A model generated the notes under the pieces. That model saw only the letters and a program-made list of their open reading frames with translations, ran no database searches and had not been told where the DNA came from. From contig CAMAYG010000001.1 of the NCBI GenBank assembly GCA_945862535.1, forward strand, positions 82,731 through 125,373: a stretch of DNA of 42,643 bases, in the 5' to 3' direction. Position numbers and translations under genes: made by a program. This DNA is from Rickettsia typhi. GTDB lineage: Bacteria > Pseudomonadota > Alphaproteobacteria > Rickettsiales > UBA1997. Positions 17,192 through 26,215 of the stretch are shown here, piece by piece. How positions within the stretch are numbered: position 1 is the stretch's first letter; the number at the start of each line of letters is the position of its first letter.

Positions 17192-19399
17192 ATGCTCGCA
17201 GAAACCTCAACAATGCAAAATTTACAACCAACAGATTCTAATAAGAAATCTCTTTTAATCGAAATCTTAACGGAAGAAGTTCCTGCTTTGATGCAAGTCA
17301 GGGTGGCAGAAAATATATCGCAGATTATCTACGAACAATTCCTAAAGGAAGAATTGACAATAGAAAAACAGCAAATCGAATATTTTGTTAGCAATCGCAG
17401 AATGTCTTTTTTTGTTAAATCTCTTTCTTCGTCCTACAGTACCAATGCAACAGTCAAAATCGGTCCAAAAATCAACAGCAATCAAAGTGCCATTGACGGC
17501 TTTTTAAAGGCAAATTCATTAACAAATATTAGTCAATTAGCAATTGTAACACAGAATAAACAAGAGTTTTATTCGCTTAACATCTCATCAAAAACCATTT
17601 CAACCAAAGATGCCATCGCCAAAGCTCTTAGTGGTATCTTTGCAAAGTCGGTTGTTCTTTGGCCAAAAACAATGATCTGGCAAGACGAAAGCGGTCACAA
17701 CTGGCAATGGATAAGGCCTGTTCGCAATATTTGTATTTTACTCGACAAAGAAATAATAGATTTTAAATATTTCGGACTTACTGCCAATAACTTGTCTAAT
17801 GCTTTAAATCGTCAGAAAATTACCATTAATTCTAGCTGTGAATACTTTAAAAATCTAGAGTCTCACGAGGTTATTGCAGATCACAAAAAAAGAAAACAAA
17901 TTATCGCAAATCAAATATCGCAAATTACTACTGAAAATAACCTAATCGCAATCGACAACGAAGATTCTTCATTATTAAACGAAGTTGTTGGAATGTGTGA
18001 AAATCCTAATGCCTTAATTGCCGAAATACCGCAAGAATTTCTTAATTTACCAGAAGAATTATTAGTTAAAACCCTTAGAAACAACCAAAGATATTTTTGC
18101 TTAAAAGACCAAAATCACAAATTGTCGGCAAAATTTATCTTTATTAACGATATAAGCAATTTAGCACTGTCTATCCCTGCTAATTGCAACAGAATCACTA
18201 GAGATCATCAAAAGCTTGTTAGGGCAAGGCTAAATGATGCAATGTTTTTCATCAATGAAGATTTAAAAACCCCACTTAGTCATCGCTACGAAAATTTAAA
18301 AAATATTGTATTTAATCAAAAAATTGGCTCCGTTTTTGAAAAAACTACCAGAATTTACCAAATTGCAAAATTTATTGCTTTTTTTATTCCGTCGTCAAAT
18401 CTACATAATTTAAAAATTGCTTGTGAACTATGTAAAAACGACCTTGGGACAAAAATGGTTGCCGAAATGCCAGAATTACAAGGTAAAATTGGCGGTTTTT
18501 ATGCAACAAAAGAAGGTTATGAAGAAGAAATATCGCTAGCAATATCCGAGCATTATCTACCAATTTCCGCAAATGACTCGGAACTGCCAAAAACCGCAAT
18601 AGGAACAACAATTTCAATAGCCGATAAAATCGACTCAATAGTTAGTTTCTTTATTATAGGCGATAAACCAACTAGCTCTAAAGATCCGTTCGCCCTCAGA
18701 AGAATGGCACTTGCAATAATAAAAATTTGCCTAGATCAAAAACTTAAATTGCCCTTTAATAACCTTATTAGTAAAGCAATTAATCTACATTTAAAAACCC
18801 TAAAAGAACAATCAAAATTACAAAATCAAAATCTTATTGCAATTAAAACTACCTTACAAGCAGAAATATTAATGTTTTTTAGCGAAAGATTAAAATTTTA
18901 TCTAAAAGATCAGCTTAAATATAAGGCAGAATTAGTAAATGCTGTCATGAGTTCACAATTCAAAGCTTCAGACAAGCAAACATTAGAGATTAACACAGTT
19001 TTTAGTAAAATAGACTTCATAAACACAGCTTTGCAAGACGAAAAGTTAAAACAGATTTTTATTATAGCGAAAAGAATTGGCAATATCTTGCAAAACCAGC
19101 CACAAGAATTTTTATCAATTAGCAAAATATCACGATTCCTACTTGCAAATGATACAGAAAAAGCAATATATCGCAAAATCAAACAAGAAAAAAAGCACTA
19201 TCAGAAGGCAATTAAAGATCAAGATTTTTTAACAATTACCAAAATTCTACTATTATTTGTTGAAAATTTAGAAAACTTCTTTGAAAATGTCTTAATTAAC
19301 GACGAAAACGAAAAATTAAGGCAAAATCGAATTCAAATTCTTCTTCATTTTCAGCAGATGATAATCGATTTTATTGATTATCGACAAATAGAAATATAA
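17192..19399 (+). CDS. glyS: Glycine-tRNA ligase beta subunit
   Basis: 735 residues, somewhat longer than the usual 690. The start LLIEILTEEVPALM is the family signature; further blocks are IGPKINSNQSAIDGFLK, WPKTMIWQDESGHNWQWIRPVRNI, LPEELLVKTLRNNQRYF, ARLNDAMFFINEDLKTPL, FEKTTRIYQIA, EMPELQGKIGGFYA and ISIADKIDSIVSFFIIGDKPTSSKDPFALRR, followed by the C-terminal anticodon-binding region. Works as an alpha2beta2 enzyme with GlyQ, but glyQ is not next to it; carA is upstream. Start could also be the second Met at 17213. Confidence 0.95.
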   Translation: MLAETSTMQNLQPTDSNKKSLLIEILTEEVPALMQVRVAENISQIIYEQFLKEELTIEKQQIEYFVSNRRMSFFVKSLSSSYSTNATVKIGPKINSNQSAIDGFLKANSLTNISQLAIVTQNKQEFYSLNISSKTISTKDAIAKALSGIFAKSVVLWPKTMIWQDESGHNWQWIRPVRNICILLDKEIIDFKYFGLTANNLSNALNRQKITINSSCEYFKNLESHEVIADHKKRKQIIANQISQITTENNLIAIDNEDSSLLNEVVGMCENPNALIAEIPQEFLNLPEELLVKTLRNNQRYFCLKDQNHKLSAKFIFINDISNLALSIPANCNRITRDHQKLVRARLNDAMFFINEDLKTPLSHRYENLKNIVFNQKIGSVFEKTTRIYQIAKFIAFFIPSSNLHNLKIACELCKNDLGTKMVAEMPELQGKIGGFYATKEGYEEEISLAISEHYLPISANDSELPKTAIGTTISIADKIDSIVSFFIIGDKPTSSKDPFALRRMALAIIKICLDQKLKLPFNNLISKAINLHLKTLKEQSKLQNQNLIAIKTTLQAEILMFFSERLKFYLKDQLKYKAELVNAVMSSQFKASDKQTLEINTVFSKIDFINTALQDEKLKQIFIIAKRIGNILQNQPQEFLSISKISRFLLANDTEKAIYRKIKQEKKHYQKAIKDQDFLTITKILLLFVENLENFFENVLINDENEKLRQNRIQILLHFQQMIIDFIDYRQIEI

Positions 19400-19409
19400 A
19401 TCAAAACAT

Positions 19410-20246
19410 ATGTCTCGAAAGCACAATTTTAACCGCCTCAGAACAATTGCAAATAGCAATAACAGAAAAAAACTCAGGGGAAATCAAAAAACTTTTCCTA
19501 TTTATTTTCTTCTTCCCAATCTTATCACTTTAAGTAGCTTGTGCCTAGGATTATCATCGATTCGCTATGCTTTTCATGGTAATTTTATTGTTGCTACATC
19601 GTTAATAATTGGGGCGGCGATATTAGATGGCATAGATGGCAGAATTGCTAGGCTTTTAAAGGCAACTAGCGACTTCGGTGCCCAGCTCGATTCTCTTGCA
19701 GATTTTGCTAATTTTGGCATCGCTCCTGGTTTTGTGCTATATTTCTGGATGAATTCTTTTTATGACATCAAAGGATTAGACTGGGCATTGGTAATGTTCT
19801 TTGCGGTTTGTTGTGCCATAAGACTCGCTAGATTTAATGCAGATTTACAAAATAATAATAATCCCGTTCTCGACAAATATTTTTTCAAAGGTATTCCATC
19901 GCCTGTCGGTGCCCTACTTTCATTATTGCCAATATTTCTTCATTTCGAATTTGGTGAAGGTTTTTACGACGAAGCATCAAATATTGCTACTTACTCTTCT
20001 GCTATTGCAATACTTATGGCAAGCAGAATCCCAACAATTTCAATTAAAAAAATCAACATCAGAAGCGAGTTTCTATCGATAACTTTTATCTTATTATGTG
20101 CCTTAATTATAGGGCTAATAATAGAGCCGTGGCTAACATTAATTTCAATTGGATTTGTCTATCTTGCCACAATTCCAGTTTCAATTTTCTTCTTTTTTAA
20201 AATCGAATTAAATACTAAAGCATTAAAAGTTAAATCTAATAACTAA
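19410..20246 (+). CDS. pssA: CDP-diacylglycerol-serine O-phosphatidyltransferase
   Basis: 278 residues. It makes phosphatidylserine, the precursor of phosphatidylethanolamine, in the inner membrane. About seven membrane segments follow a basic N-terminus that reads LLPNLITLSSLCLGLSSI. The CDP-alcohol phosphotransferase motif is complete: DG at 76-77, AR at 80-81, Gly90, Asp94 and Asp98. No psd gene is adjacent. The start is 10 bases after glyS, with aroQ 12 bases downstream, so these genes are likely co-transcribed. Confidence 0.93.
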   Translation: MSRKHNFNRLRTIANSNNRKKLRGNQKTFPIYFLLPNLITLSSLCLGLSSIRYAFHGNFIVATSLIIGAAILDGIDGRIARLLKATSDFGAQLDSLADFANFGIAPGFVLYFWMNSFYDIKGLDWALVMFFAVCCAIRLARFNADLQNNNNPVLDKYFFKGIPSPVGALLSLLPIFLHFEFGEGFYDEASNIATYSSAIAILMASRIPTISIKKINIRSEFLSITFILLCALIIGLIIEPWLTLISIGFVYLATIPVSIFFFFKIELNTKALKVKSNN

Positions 20247-20258
20247 CAATTAAAACAA

Positions 20259-20702
20259 ATGAGAATCTTAGTTATCAACGGGCCGAATCTTAATTTACTA
20301 GAAAAAAGAGATAAAAAAATATATGGTGACACCTCTCTTGCAAAAATATCGGAGCAGTGCCATAAGCTAGCTCAACAACTAGCAATAGCAGTAGATTTCA
20401 AGCAAAGCAATCACGAAGGAGAGATTATCGACTACATTCAGCAAGCAATAGAAGATTATAGCGGTATCATCATCAATGCCGCAGCTTATAGCCATAGTTC
20501 AATTGCAATTCGCGATGCCCTAGAAATTTTTAACAAACCAAAAATAGAGCTACATCTGTCGAATATATATAAAAGAGAAGCTTTCCGCCAACATTCCACT
20601 ATTTCTGCGGTTGTAGATGCTGTTATTAGTGGATTGGGTGCAGATGGCTACCAAATTGCATTATTAGCAATAAAAGAACTTATTTCAAATAATCAAAGTT
20701 AA
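20259..20702 (+). CDS. aroQ: 3-Dehydroquinate dehydratase, type II
   Basis: 147 residues, typical for AroQ. Third step of the shikimate pathway. Family signatures: VINGPNLNLLEKRDKKIYG with the catalytic Tyr22, FKQSNHEGEIIDYIQ, INAAAYSHSSIAIRDAL with His79, and ELHLSNIYKREAFRQHS with His99. No other aro genes lie in the window. Its presence suggests the host cell keeps aromatic synthesis, unlike most Rickettsia. Confidence 0.96.
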   Translation: MRILVINGPNLNLLEKRDKKIYGDTSLAKISEQCHKLAQQLAIAVDFKQSNHEGEIIDYIQQAIEDYSGIIINAAAYSHSSIAIRDALEIFNKPKIELHLSNIYKREAFRQHSTISAVVDAVISGLGADGYQIALLAIKELISNNQS

Positions 20703-20715
20703 TTAAGAATCTAAT

Positions 20716-21441
20716 ATGAAAGAAAATTCTATCCTTAAATTTAGCAATATCTCTAAAAATTTTCAGCAAAAGAAAGTATTAGACGATATCAGCCTCGAAA
20801 TATATTCCAACGATCTATTCGGTTTTATTGGCCTTAACGGCATTGGCAAAACGACATTAATCAAAATCGCTCTCGATTTACTTTCTCAAGACCAAGGTGC
20901 GGTAGAAATTTTTAACATTAGCAACCTACTGCCAGAATCTCGTAATCGCTTATGTTACTTACCAGAAAAATTCTCTCCACCTTCCAATTTAACAGGTAGC
21001 GAATTTATTAAATTTGCCACTAGTTTCTACAATCATCAATATAGTGCTTTTACCTTAAAAGAAATTTGCGACAACCTCGAATTTAATTTCGACGATCTTA
21101 AAAAAACCACTAATCAATATTCTAAAGGAATGGGGCAAAAACTTGGGCTTATTGCTACTTTCTTAAGCAACAGCGACCTAATAATTCTTGACGAGCCTAT
21201 GAGCGGGCTAGATCCAAAAGCTAGAATTGCCCTTAAAAAACAAATGATCGAATATAACAAGCAAGGAAAAACCATCTTCTTCAGTTCGCATATTTTAGTC
21301 GATATAGACGAAATATGCAACCGCATTGCCATTATTCATAATCAAAAAATTAGCTATTGTGGCAATATCCCAGATTTTAAGAGCAAACATCAAAGCACTA
21401 GCCTAGACAATGCCTTCCTTCGAGAAATCGGGGTTTTATAG
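20716..21441 (+). CDS. ABC transporter ATP-binding protein
   Basis: 241 residues. Walker A GLNGIGKTT at 39-47, Q-loop region LCYLPEKFS, signature YSKGMGQKLGL, Walker B LIILDEPMSGLDP and the switch histidine in FFSSHIL. It resembles the CcmA/NatA type that pairs with an ABC-2 permease for export of drugs, lipids or polysaccharides. No permease gene lies next to it: downstream is the restriction enzyme and upstream aroQ. The partner must be elsewhere or has been lost. Fourteen bases separate it from aroQ. Confidence 0.88.
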   Translation: MKENSILKFSNISKNFQQKKVLDDISLEIYSNDLFGFIGLNGIGKTTLIKIALDLLSQDQGAVEIFNISNLLPESRNRLCYLPEKFSPPSNLTGSEFIKFATSFYNHQYSAFTLKEICDNLEFNFDDLKKTTNQYSKGMGQKLGLIATFLSNSDLIILDEPMSGLDPKARIALKKQMIEYNKQGKTIFFSSHILVDIDEICNRIAIIHNQKISYCGNIPDFKSKHQSTSLDNAFLREIGVL

Positions 21442-21495
21442 AGATAGTTTACAAATTATCGAAAACTAAATCAAAGCAAATTAAATCATAATAAA

Positions 21496-22149
21496 ATGAT
21501 TAAAAACTATAATCTACGATTTATTTCATATGAAGATCTATTTGCAGTATGTAAAACAGTTATTGAATCAATTAACAAATCGACAATAGATGCAAATAAA
21601 ACACTCCATAAAAATATCATAGACCCATTTTCTGCAATTTTTGAAGCTTCTTTCCACAAAATTTCACTAACACAATGGATTGAAATGGAAAAGGCTCGAC
21701 AAATTCAAAAATCTTTTCAGAATGAAATTGGCAATTTTCATCAAAAAGTTCTAGGGAAAATAAATGGATGGAGTAATCTTGAAACAGGAAAGGTATTAGA
21801 TATAATTAATCATAAACTCAAGATAGTTGCAGAAATAAAAAATAAATTCAACACAACCAAAGGAAATCATAAAACAATGATATATGATGATATAGAACAT
21901 GAGATAACAAAAAATTATCCTAGTTACACTGGATACTATGTCTCAATCATTGATAAAAAGCAATTTAATCAACCTTTTACCCCATCGGATAATAAAACAA
22001 AAATGAAAAGGCCAAAAAATGAAAAAATTAGAAATGCTGACGGAGCAACATTTTATCAAATAGCAACAGGACAGGAGAATGCGATTGCAGATCTATATCA
22101 TATACTTCCCTACATCCTATCGGATATCGCAGGAAACAATACCAATTAA
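21496..22149 (+). CDS. Type II restriction endonuclease, Eco47II/Sau96I family (predicted GGNCC)
   Basis: 217 residues, close to Eco47II length. Family stretches recognised: NKTLHKNIIDPFSAIFE, the run RQIQKSFQNEIGNFHQ, GWSNLETGKVLDIIN, AEIKNKFNTTKG, GYYVSIIDKK, QPFTPSDN, ADGATFYQIATG. The PD-(D/E)xK-type site is Asp102 with Glu113-Ile-Lys115. Eco47II cuts GGNCC, so this specificity is predicted by family. The cognate methyltransferase follows 81 bases later, same strand. No controller protein gene was seen. Start ATG at 21496 has no Shine-Dalgarno sequence. Confidence 0.88.
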   Translation: MIKNYNLRFISYEDLFAVCKTVIESINKSTIDANKTLHKNIIDPFSAIFEASFHKISLTQWIEMEKARQIQKSFQNEIGNFHQKVLGKINGWSNLETGKVLDIINHKLKIVAEIKNKFNTTKGNHKTMIYDDIEHEITKNYPSYTGYYVSIIDKKQFNQPFTPSDNKTKMKRPKNEKIRNADGATFYQIATGQENAIADLYHILPYILSDIAGNNTN

Positions 22150-22230
22150 ATTGTAAAAGATCCTTTATTTATTGATTTATTCAAAAAATCTTTCAGACTA
22201 TTATAAATCGCCAAAGAAACATCAAATCAT

Positions 22231-23424
22231 ATGTTATTTAAAGTCACCAACACCACCAAAAAATCATCAATTTTAGCAAATCAGTTTAGGAAAAGAAATT
22301 TATCGCCAAAATATTATAACAAGGATCACGATATGGAACTTTTTAATTTTTCCAAAATTAATAACTTAGCAAAGGTTAAAACTCTTGATAATCAAAAAAA
22401 TATCTATCAAATTCTAAAATCACAAAGAAAAACAGATTATTCAGTTATCGAGCTATTTGCAGGGGCTGGCGGTATGGCTCTTGGCTTTGAAAATGCAGGA
22501 TTAAATCACATTCTACTTAATGAAATAAATAAAGATGCTTGCAATACCCTGAAAAAAAACTTTCCAGCCGTAAATGTTGTTTGTGAGGATGTTAAAAATC
22601 TTAGTTTTACAAGCTATAAAAATAAGGTAGATATTATTCAAGCTGGCTTTCCTTGCCAAGCCTTTAGCTACGCAGGTCAAGGCAAAGGTTTTGAAGACAC
22701 AAGAGGGACATTATTTTTTGAATTCGCTAGAGCGGTTAAAGAGGTAATGCCAAAAATTGCCATTGGTGAAAATGTTAAAGGGTTACTTAACCATGATCAA
22801 GGTAGAACACTTACAACGATGTTAAAAACCTTAACAGATCTTGGTTATAAAGCAGAATATAAGATTCTTAAATCTCAATATTTTGATGTTCCACAAAAAA
22901 GAGAGAGGTTAGTAATTTTTGGTATAAGAAAAGATCTCAAAGCAAATTTTATTTTTCCTAAAGAGAATGATTATATTCTTACTCTTGGCGATGCCATAAA
23001 AAACTGCCCCCCTTCAGAAGGTGCATCATATCCTCAAAAGAAAAAAGATATTCTTGCTTTAATTCCCGAGGGTGGATATTGGCGAGATCTTCCCCTTGAA
23101 TTGCAAAAGGAATATATGCAAAAAAGTTTTTATCATACTGGCGGAAGAACAGGTATTGCGCGCAGACTTTCATGGAGTGAACCATCTTTAACACTAACTT
23201 GTAGCCCAGCTCAAAAACAAACCGAAAGATGTCACCCTAGCGAAACAAGACCTTTAAACATTAGAGAATATGCAAGAATACAAACCTTTCCTGACAACTG
23301 GGATTTTCAAGGATCAATCTCTGCAAAATATAAACAAATTGGTAATGCCGTTCCTGTAAATTTGGGCTATCATATCGCTACTTCGCTAATTGAAATGCTT
23401 AATAACATTAACTCAAAACAATAA
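22231..23424 (+). CDS. DNA (cytosine-5) methyltransferase of the GGNCC R-M system
   Basis: 397 residues. C5-MTase motifs in order: I SVIELFAGAGGMALGFENAG, IV GFPCQAFSYAGQGKGFEDTRG with the catalytic PCQ cysteine, VI GENVKGLLNHD, VIII VPQKRERLVIFGIR, IX around REYARIQTFPDNW, and X YKQIGNAVPVNLG. The target-recognition region around RRLSWSEPSLTLTCSP to HPSETRPLNI is that of GGNCC-type enzymes. It protects the host from the preceding endonuclease. A second possible start is ATG at 22333, which has an AAGGA seven bases upstream; this shorter 363-residue form may be the real one, since the extra 34 residues carry no family sequence. Confidence 0.92.
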   Translation: MLFKVTNTTKKSSILANQFRKRNLSPKYYNKDHDMELFNFSKINNLAKVKTLDNQKNIYQILKSQRKTDYSVIELFAGAGGMALGFENAGLNHILLNEINKDACNTLKKNFPAVNVVCEDVKNLSFTSYKNKVDIIQAGFPCQAFSYAGQGKGFEDTRGTLFFEFARAVKEVMPKIAIGENVKGLLNHDQGRTLTTMLKTLTDLGYKAEYKILKSQYFDVPQKRERLVIFGIRKDLKANFIFPKENDYILTLGDAIKNCPPSEGASYPQKKKDILALIPEGGYWRDLPLELQKEYMQKSFYHTGGRTGIARRLSWSEPSLTLTCSPAQKQTERCHPSETRPLNIREYARIQTFPDNWDFQGSISAKYKQIGNAVPVNLGYHIATSLIEMLNNINSKQ

Positions 23425-23536
23425 TATTGACAAAATAAATCAAAATCATATTGTAATTCTCGACAAGATCCTTATAAGATTAATAATAAACTTGTTAAAT
23501 CTTTATAATAATGGCAATAAAATAAATTAATATCAA

Positions 23537-24079
23537 GTGGAGCAATTTCTTAAATCACAAAATGGTAAATCGATGATTCGAGTTAATCAGGCAGGCGAAG
23601 CTGGGGCAATTAGAATTTATCAAGGACAAATTACTGCTCTAAAACTTAAAAAAGACTTAACTAATCTAAAATTAGTTCAAGAAATGTTGCAACAAGAACA
23701 AAAACACTGCCAATATTTTAACGAATTAAGCCTTAAAACAAGAACCTCCCCTACCAAATTGCAACCAATTTGGCATTTTGGTGGCTTTGCCCTTGGTTTT
23801 GTAACGGCAATGATAAGTAGCAAGGTTGCAATGACTTGCACCGTGGCAGTAGAAGAGGTAATAGAAAATCATTACGAAGAACAGTTGCAGAATCTCAAAA
23901 GTCAACAGCTAGAAAATAGCGAATTAGCAATAAAAATCAAAGAATTTCAGCAAGAAGAATGTGAGCATCGAGACCTTGGCTATTTGCATCATGCCAAAAA
24001 ATCAAAAATTTTTCAACCGTTAAGAATGGCAATTAGCAACATTACCAAAATAGCAATTGCTGTTTCAAAAAAAATTTAA
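23537..24079 (+). CDS. coq7: 3-demethoxyubiquinol 3-hydroxylase (Coq7/CLK-1 diiron enzyme)
   Basis: 180 residues from a GTG at 23537; the second Met (23576) is an alternative start. Coq7 hydroxylates the ubiquinone ring in the last steps of synthesis. Two repeats carry the diiron ligands: IRVNQAGEAGAIRIYQGQ with Glu, EQKHCQYF (ExxH), then AVEEVIENHYEEQL and EEECEHRDLGY-like QEECEHRDLGY. A hydrophobic hairpin (GGFALGFVTAMISSKVAMT) could hold it to the membrane. Coq7 is the alternative to UbiF and is typical of alphaproteobacteria. Confidence 0.93.
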   Translation: MEQFLKSQNGKSMIRVNQAGEAGAIRIYQGQITALKLKKDLTNLKLVQEMLQQEQKHCQYFNELSLKTRTSPTKLQPIWHFGGFALGFVTAMISSKVAMTCTVAVEEVIENHYEEQLQNLKSQQLENSELAIKIKEFQQEECEHRDLGYLHHAKKSKIFQPLRMAISNITKIAIAVSKKI

Positions 24080-24104
24080 CCCACAATATATTTAACGAAT
24101 TATC

Positions 24105-25517
24105 ATGACCAAGCCTATTGTTCGTTTTGCTCCCTCGCCTACTGGCTATTTACATATTGGCGGAGCAAGAACCGCATTATTTAATTATCTTTTTGCAAAA
24201 AGTTTTGGCGGTAAATTCTTACTAAGAATCGAAGATACCGACAGCAAAAGATCGACCAAGGAAGCAATAGATGCAATTTATCGGGGTCTAGAATGGCTCG
24301 GGATAAATTACGAAGAACCAGCAATTTTACAATCTCGCAACCTTAATCGTCACCGCCAAATTGCTTATCAGCTTCTTGAAAAAGGTCGGGCTTATTATTG
24401 TTATACTACCGCCGAAGAATTAGCCGAAGAAAGGCAAAAAGCCGAGGCAAAAGGCGAAGTTTTTCGCTTTAAAAGCCCATGGCGAAATAAATCGATGTCG
24501 CAAAGCTCACAAACAAAACCAGTAATTCGCATCAAAGCCCCGGAAGAAGGAGCCACAACCATAACAGACTTAATCCAAGGAGCAATTACCGTTAACAACC
24601 AAGAACTAGACGACCTTATAATGCTTCGCTCCGACGATACCCCAACCTATATGTTAGCAGTTGTGGTAGACGACCACGATATGGAAATTAGCCACATAAT
24701 TAGGGGTGACGACCACCTTACCAATGCTTTCCGTCAAAAAATTATCTTTAGTGCTCTAGATTGGCAAGTGCCAGAATTTGCCCATATTCCGCTAATTTAC
24801 GGCAATGACGGCACCAAGATGTCGAAAAGACACGGTGCAACATCGGTTATCGACTACAAAAATATGGGCTATTTGCCACAAGCAATTCGCAACTATCTAT
24901 TAAGGCTTGGCTGGTCGCATAATAACGACGAAATAATTAGCGACGAACAAGCAATTAATTGGTTTAACCTAGAAAATATTGGTAAATCACCTGCCAGATT
25001 CGATTTCGACAAACTAAATCACCTCAATAAACATTACCTCAAAGCCCTAAATAATCAAAAAATTCTCGATTTAATTAAAAACAATATCGAAAATAATATT
25101 AATCGCCAAATTAACTCTAATGAAGAAAGTCGGACACTACAAGCCTTAGATTTCCTTAAAGAAAAAGCAACAAATCTTAACGATTTTATTTTGCCAATTA
25201 CCACGATTTACTGCGAAAATAACCATTTCACTTTCAGCAATCAAGAAAAAGAAGAAATCTTAGCAAGCAAGGAAATTATTAGCTTAATCATTAGTAAAAT
25301 TAACACAATAAACGATTTCACCTGCAACAACATTAAAGAACAATTTAAAGAATTTAGCACTATTACCGGCTATAAAATCAAAGATTTTGGCCCGATAATT
25401 CGCCTTGCAATTACTGGCTCGCATCAATCAAGTGGCGGAATTTTTGAAAATCTAGCAATTATTGGCAAAGATCTTAGTTTGCATCGCCTAAATTTCGCTA
25501 ATAATTTCGTAAAATAG
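24105..25517 (+). CDS. gltX: Glutamate-tRNA ligase
   Basis: 470 residues, class I synthetase. The HIGH signature is SPTGYLHIGGARTALFN (from about residue 11) and the KMSKS-type loop is DGTKMSKRHGA near 240. RIEDTDSKRSTKEA, IYRGLEWLGINYEEP and ILRGDDHLTNAFRQ-like IIRGDDHLTNAFRQ confirm it. Many alphaproteobacteria have two GltX, one of which also charges tRNA-Gln for GatCAB; which one this is cannot be decided. Followed 2 bases later by queE. Confidence 0.96.
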   Translation: MTKPIVRFAPSPTGYLHIGGARTALFNYLFAKSFGGKFLLRIEDTDSKRSTKEAIDAIYRGLEWLGINYEEPAILQSRNLNRHRQIAYQLLEKGRAYYCYTTAEELAEERQKAEAKGEVFRFKSPWRNKSMSQSSQTKPVIRIKAPEEGATTITDLIQGAITVNNQELDDLIMLRSDDTPTYMLAVVVDDHDMEISHIIRGDDHLTNAFRQKIIFSALDWQVPEFAHIPLIYGNDGTKMSKRHGATSVIDYKNMGYLPQAIRNYLLRLGWSHNNDEIISDEQAINWFNLENIGKSPARFDFDKLNHLNKHYLKALNNQKILDLIKNNIENNINRQINSNEESRTLQALDFLKEKATNLNDFILPITTIYCENNHFTFSNQEKEEILASKEIISLIISKINTINDFTCNNIKEQFKEFSTITGYKIKDFGPIIRLAITGSHQSSGGIFENLAIIGKDLSLHRLNFANNFVK

Positions 25518-25519
25518 CA

Positions 25520-26188
25520 ATGTTTGGCAATAATCCAATCCTTAAACCCGAACAACATTCTGGCGATTATCTTAAAATTCAAGAAATTTTTGCCACCCTG
25601 CAAGGAGAAGGTCCTTTCGCTGGTCGTCCTGCGGTTTTCATTCGCTTGGGTGGTTGTAATTTGGCCTGCGATTTTTGCGATACCGAATTCGATTCTTTTA
25701 AAGAAATAGCCCTAACAGAAATTATCGAAACCGCCAAGAAGCTTGCAATAAATCATCAGCCACAACACCGCCTTGCCGTTATTACAGGTGGCGAACCAAT
25801 GCGACAGCCAATTTTCTTACTCTGCAATCAATTAATCGCCAATGGTTTTAATGTGCAAATCGAAACAAATGGCACTTTGTTTCAAGAATTACCAGAGGAA
25901 GTTAAAATTATCTGCTCGCCCAAAAACATTAACGGCACCTATTTCCATATTCGCCCTGATTTACTTAAAAAAATCGATGCTTTTAAATTTTTAATTTCCG
26001 CTTCCAACCCAAATTATCAAAATCTTCCCGATTTTATCGCCGAAGTAAAAGTGCCAATTTACCTTCAGCCTATTGATGAATATCAGCCAAGTAAAAACCT
26101 TGCTAATCAACAGCTGGCAACTAAAATTTGCCTTGAAAATGGCTATTTTCTTTCGTTACAAATACATAAAATTTTAAATATTTCATAA
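25520..26188 (+). CDS. queE: 7-carboxy-7-deazaguanine synthase
   Basis: 222 residues. A radical SAM enzyme that forms CDG on the way to queuosine. The 4Fe-4S motif is CX3CX2C (Cys46, Cys50, Cys53) in LGGCNLACDFCDTEF, preceded by EIFATLQGEGPFAGRPAVFIRL. VITGGEPMRQ binds SAM, and the C-terminus ends with FLSLQIHKILNIS, the usual family ending. Other queuosine genes (queC, queD, queF) are not in the window. The start is 2 bases after gltX, so the genes are likely co-transcribed. Confidence 0.95.
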   Translation: MFGNNPILKPEQHSGDYLKIQEIFATLQGEGPFAGRPAVFIRLGGCNLACDFCDTEFDSFKEIALTEIIETAKKLAINHQPQHRLAVITGGEPMRQPIFLLCNQLIANGFNVQIETNGTLFQELPEEVKIICSPKNINGTYFHIRPDLLKKIDAFKFLISASNPNYQNLPDFIAEVKVPIYLQPIDEYQPSKNLANQQLATKICLENGYFLSLQIHKILNIS

Positions 26189-26215
26189 TTTTACTTCATT
26201 TTAACTTGTTATATT

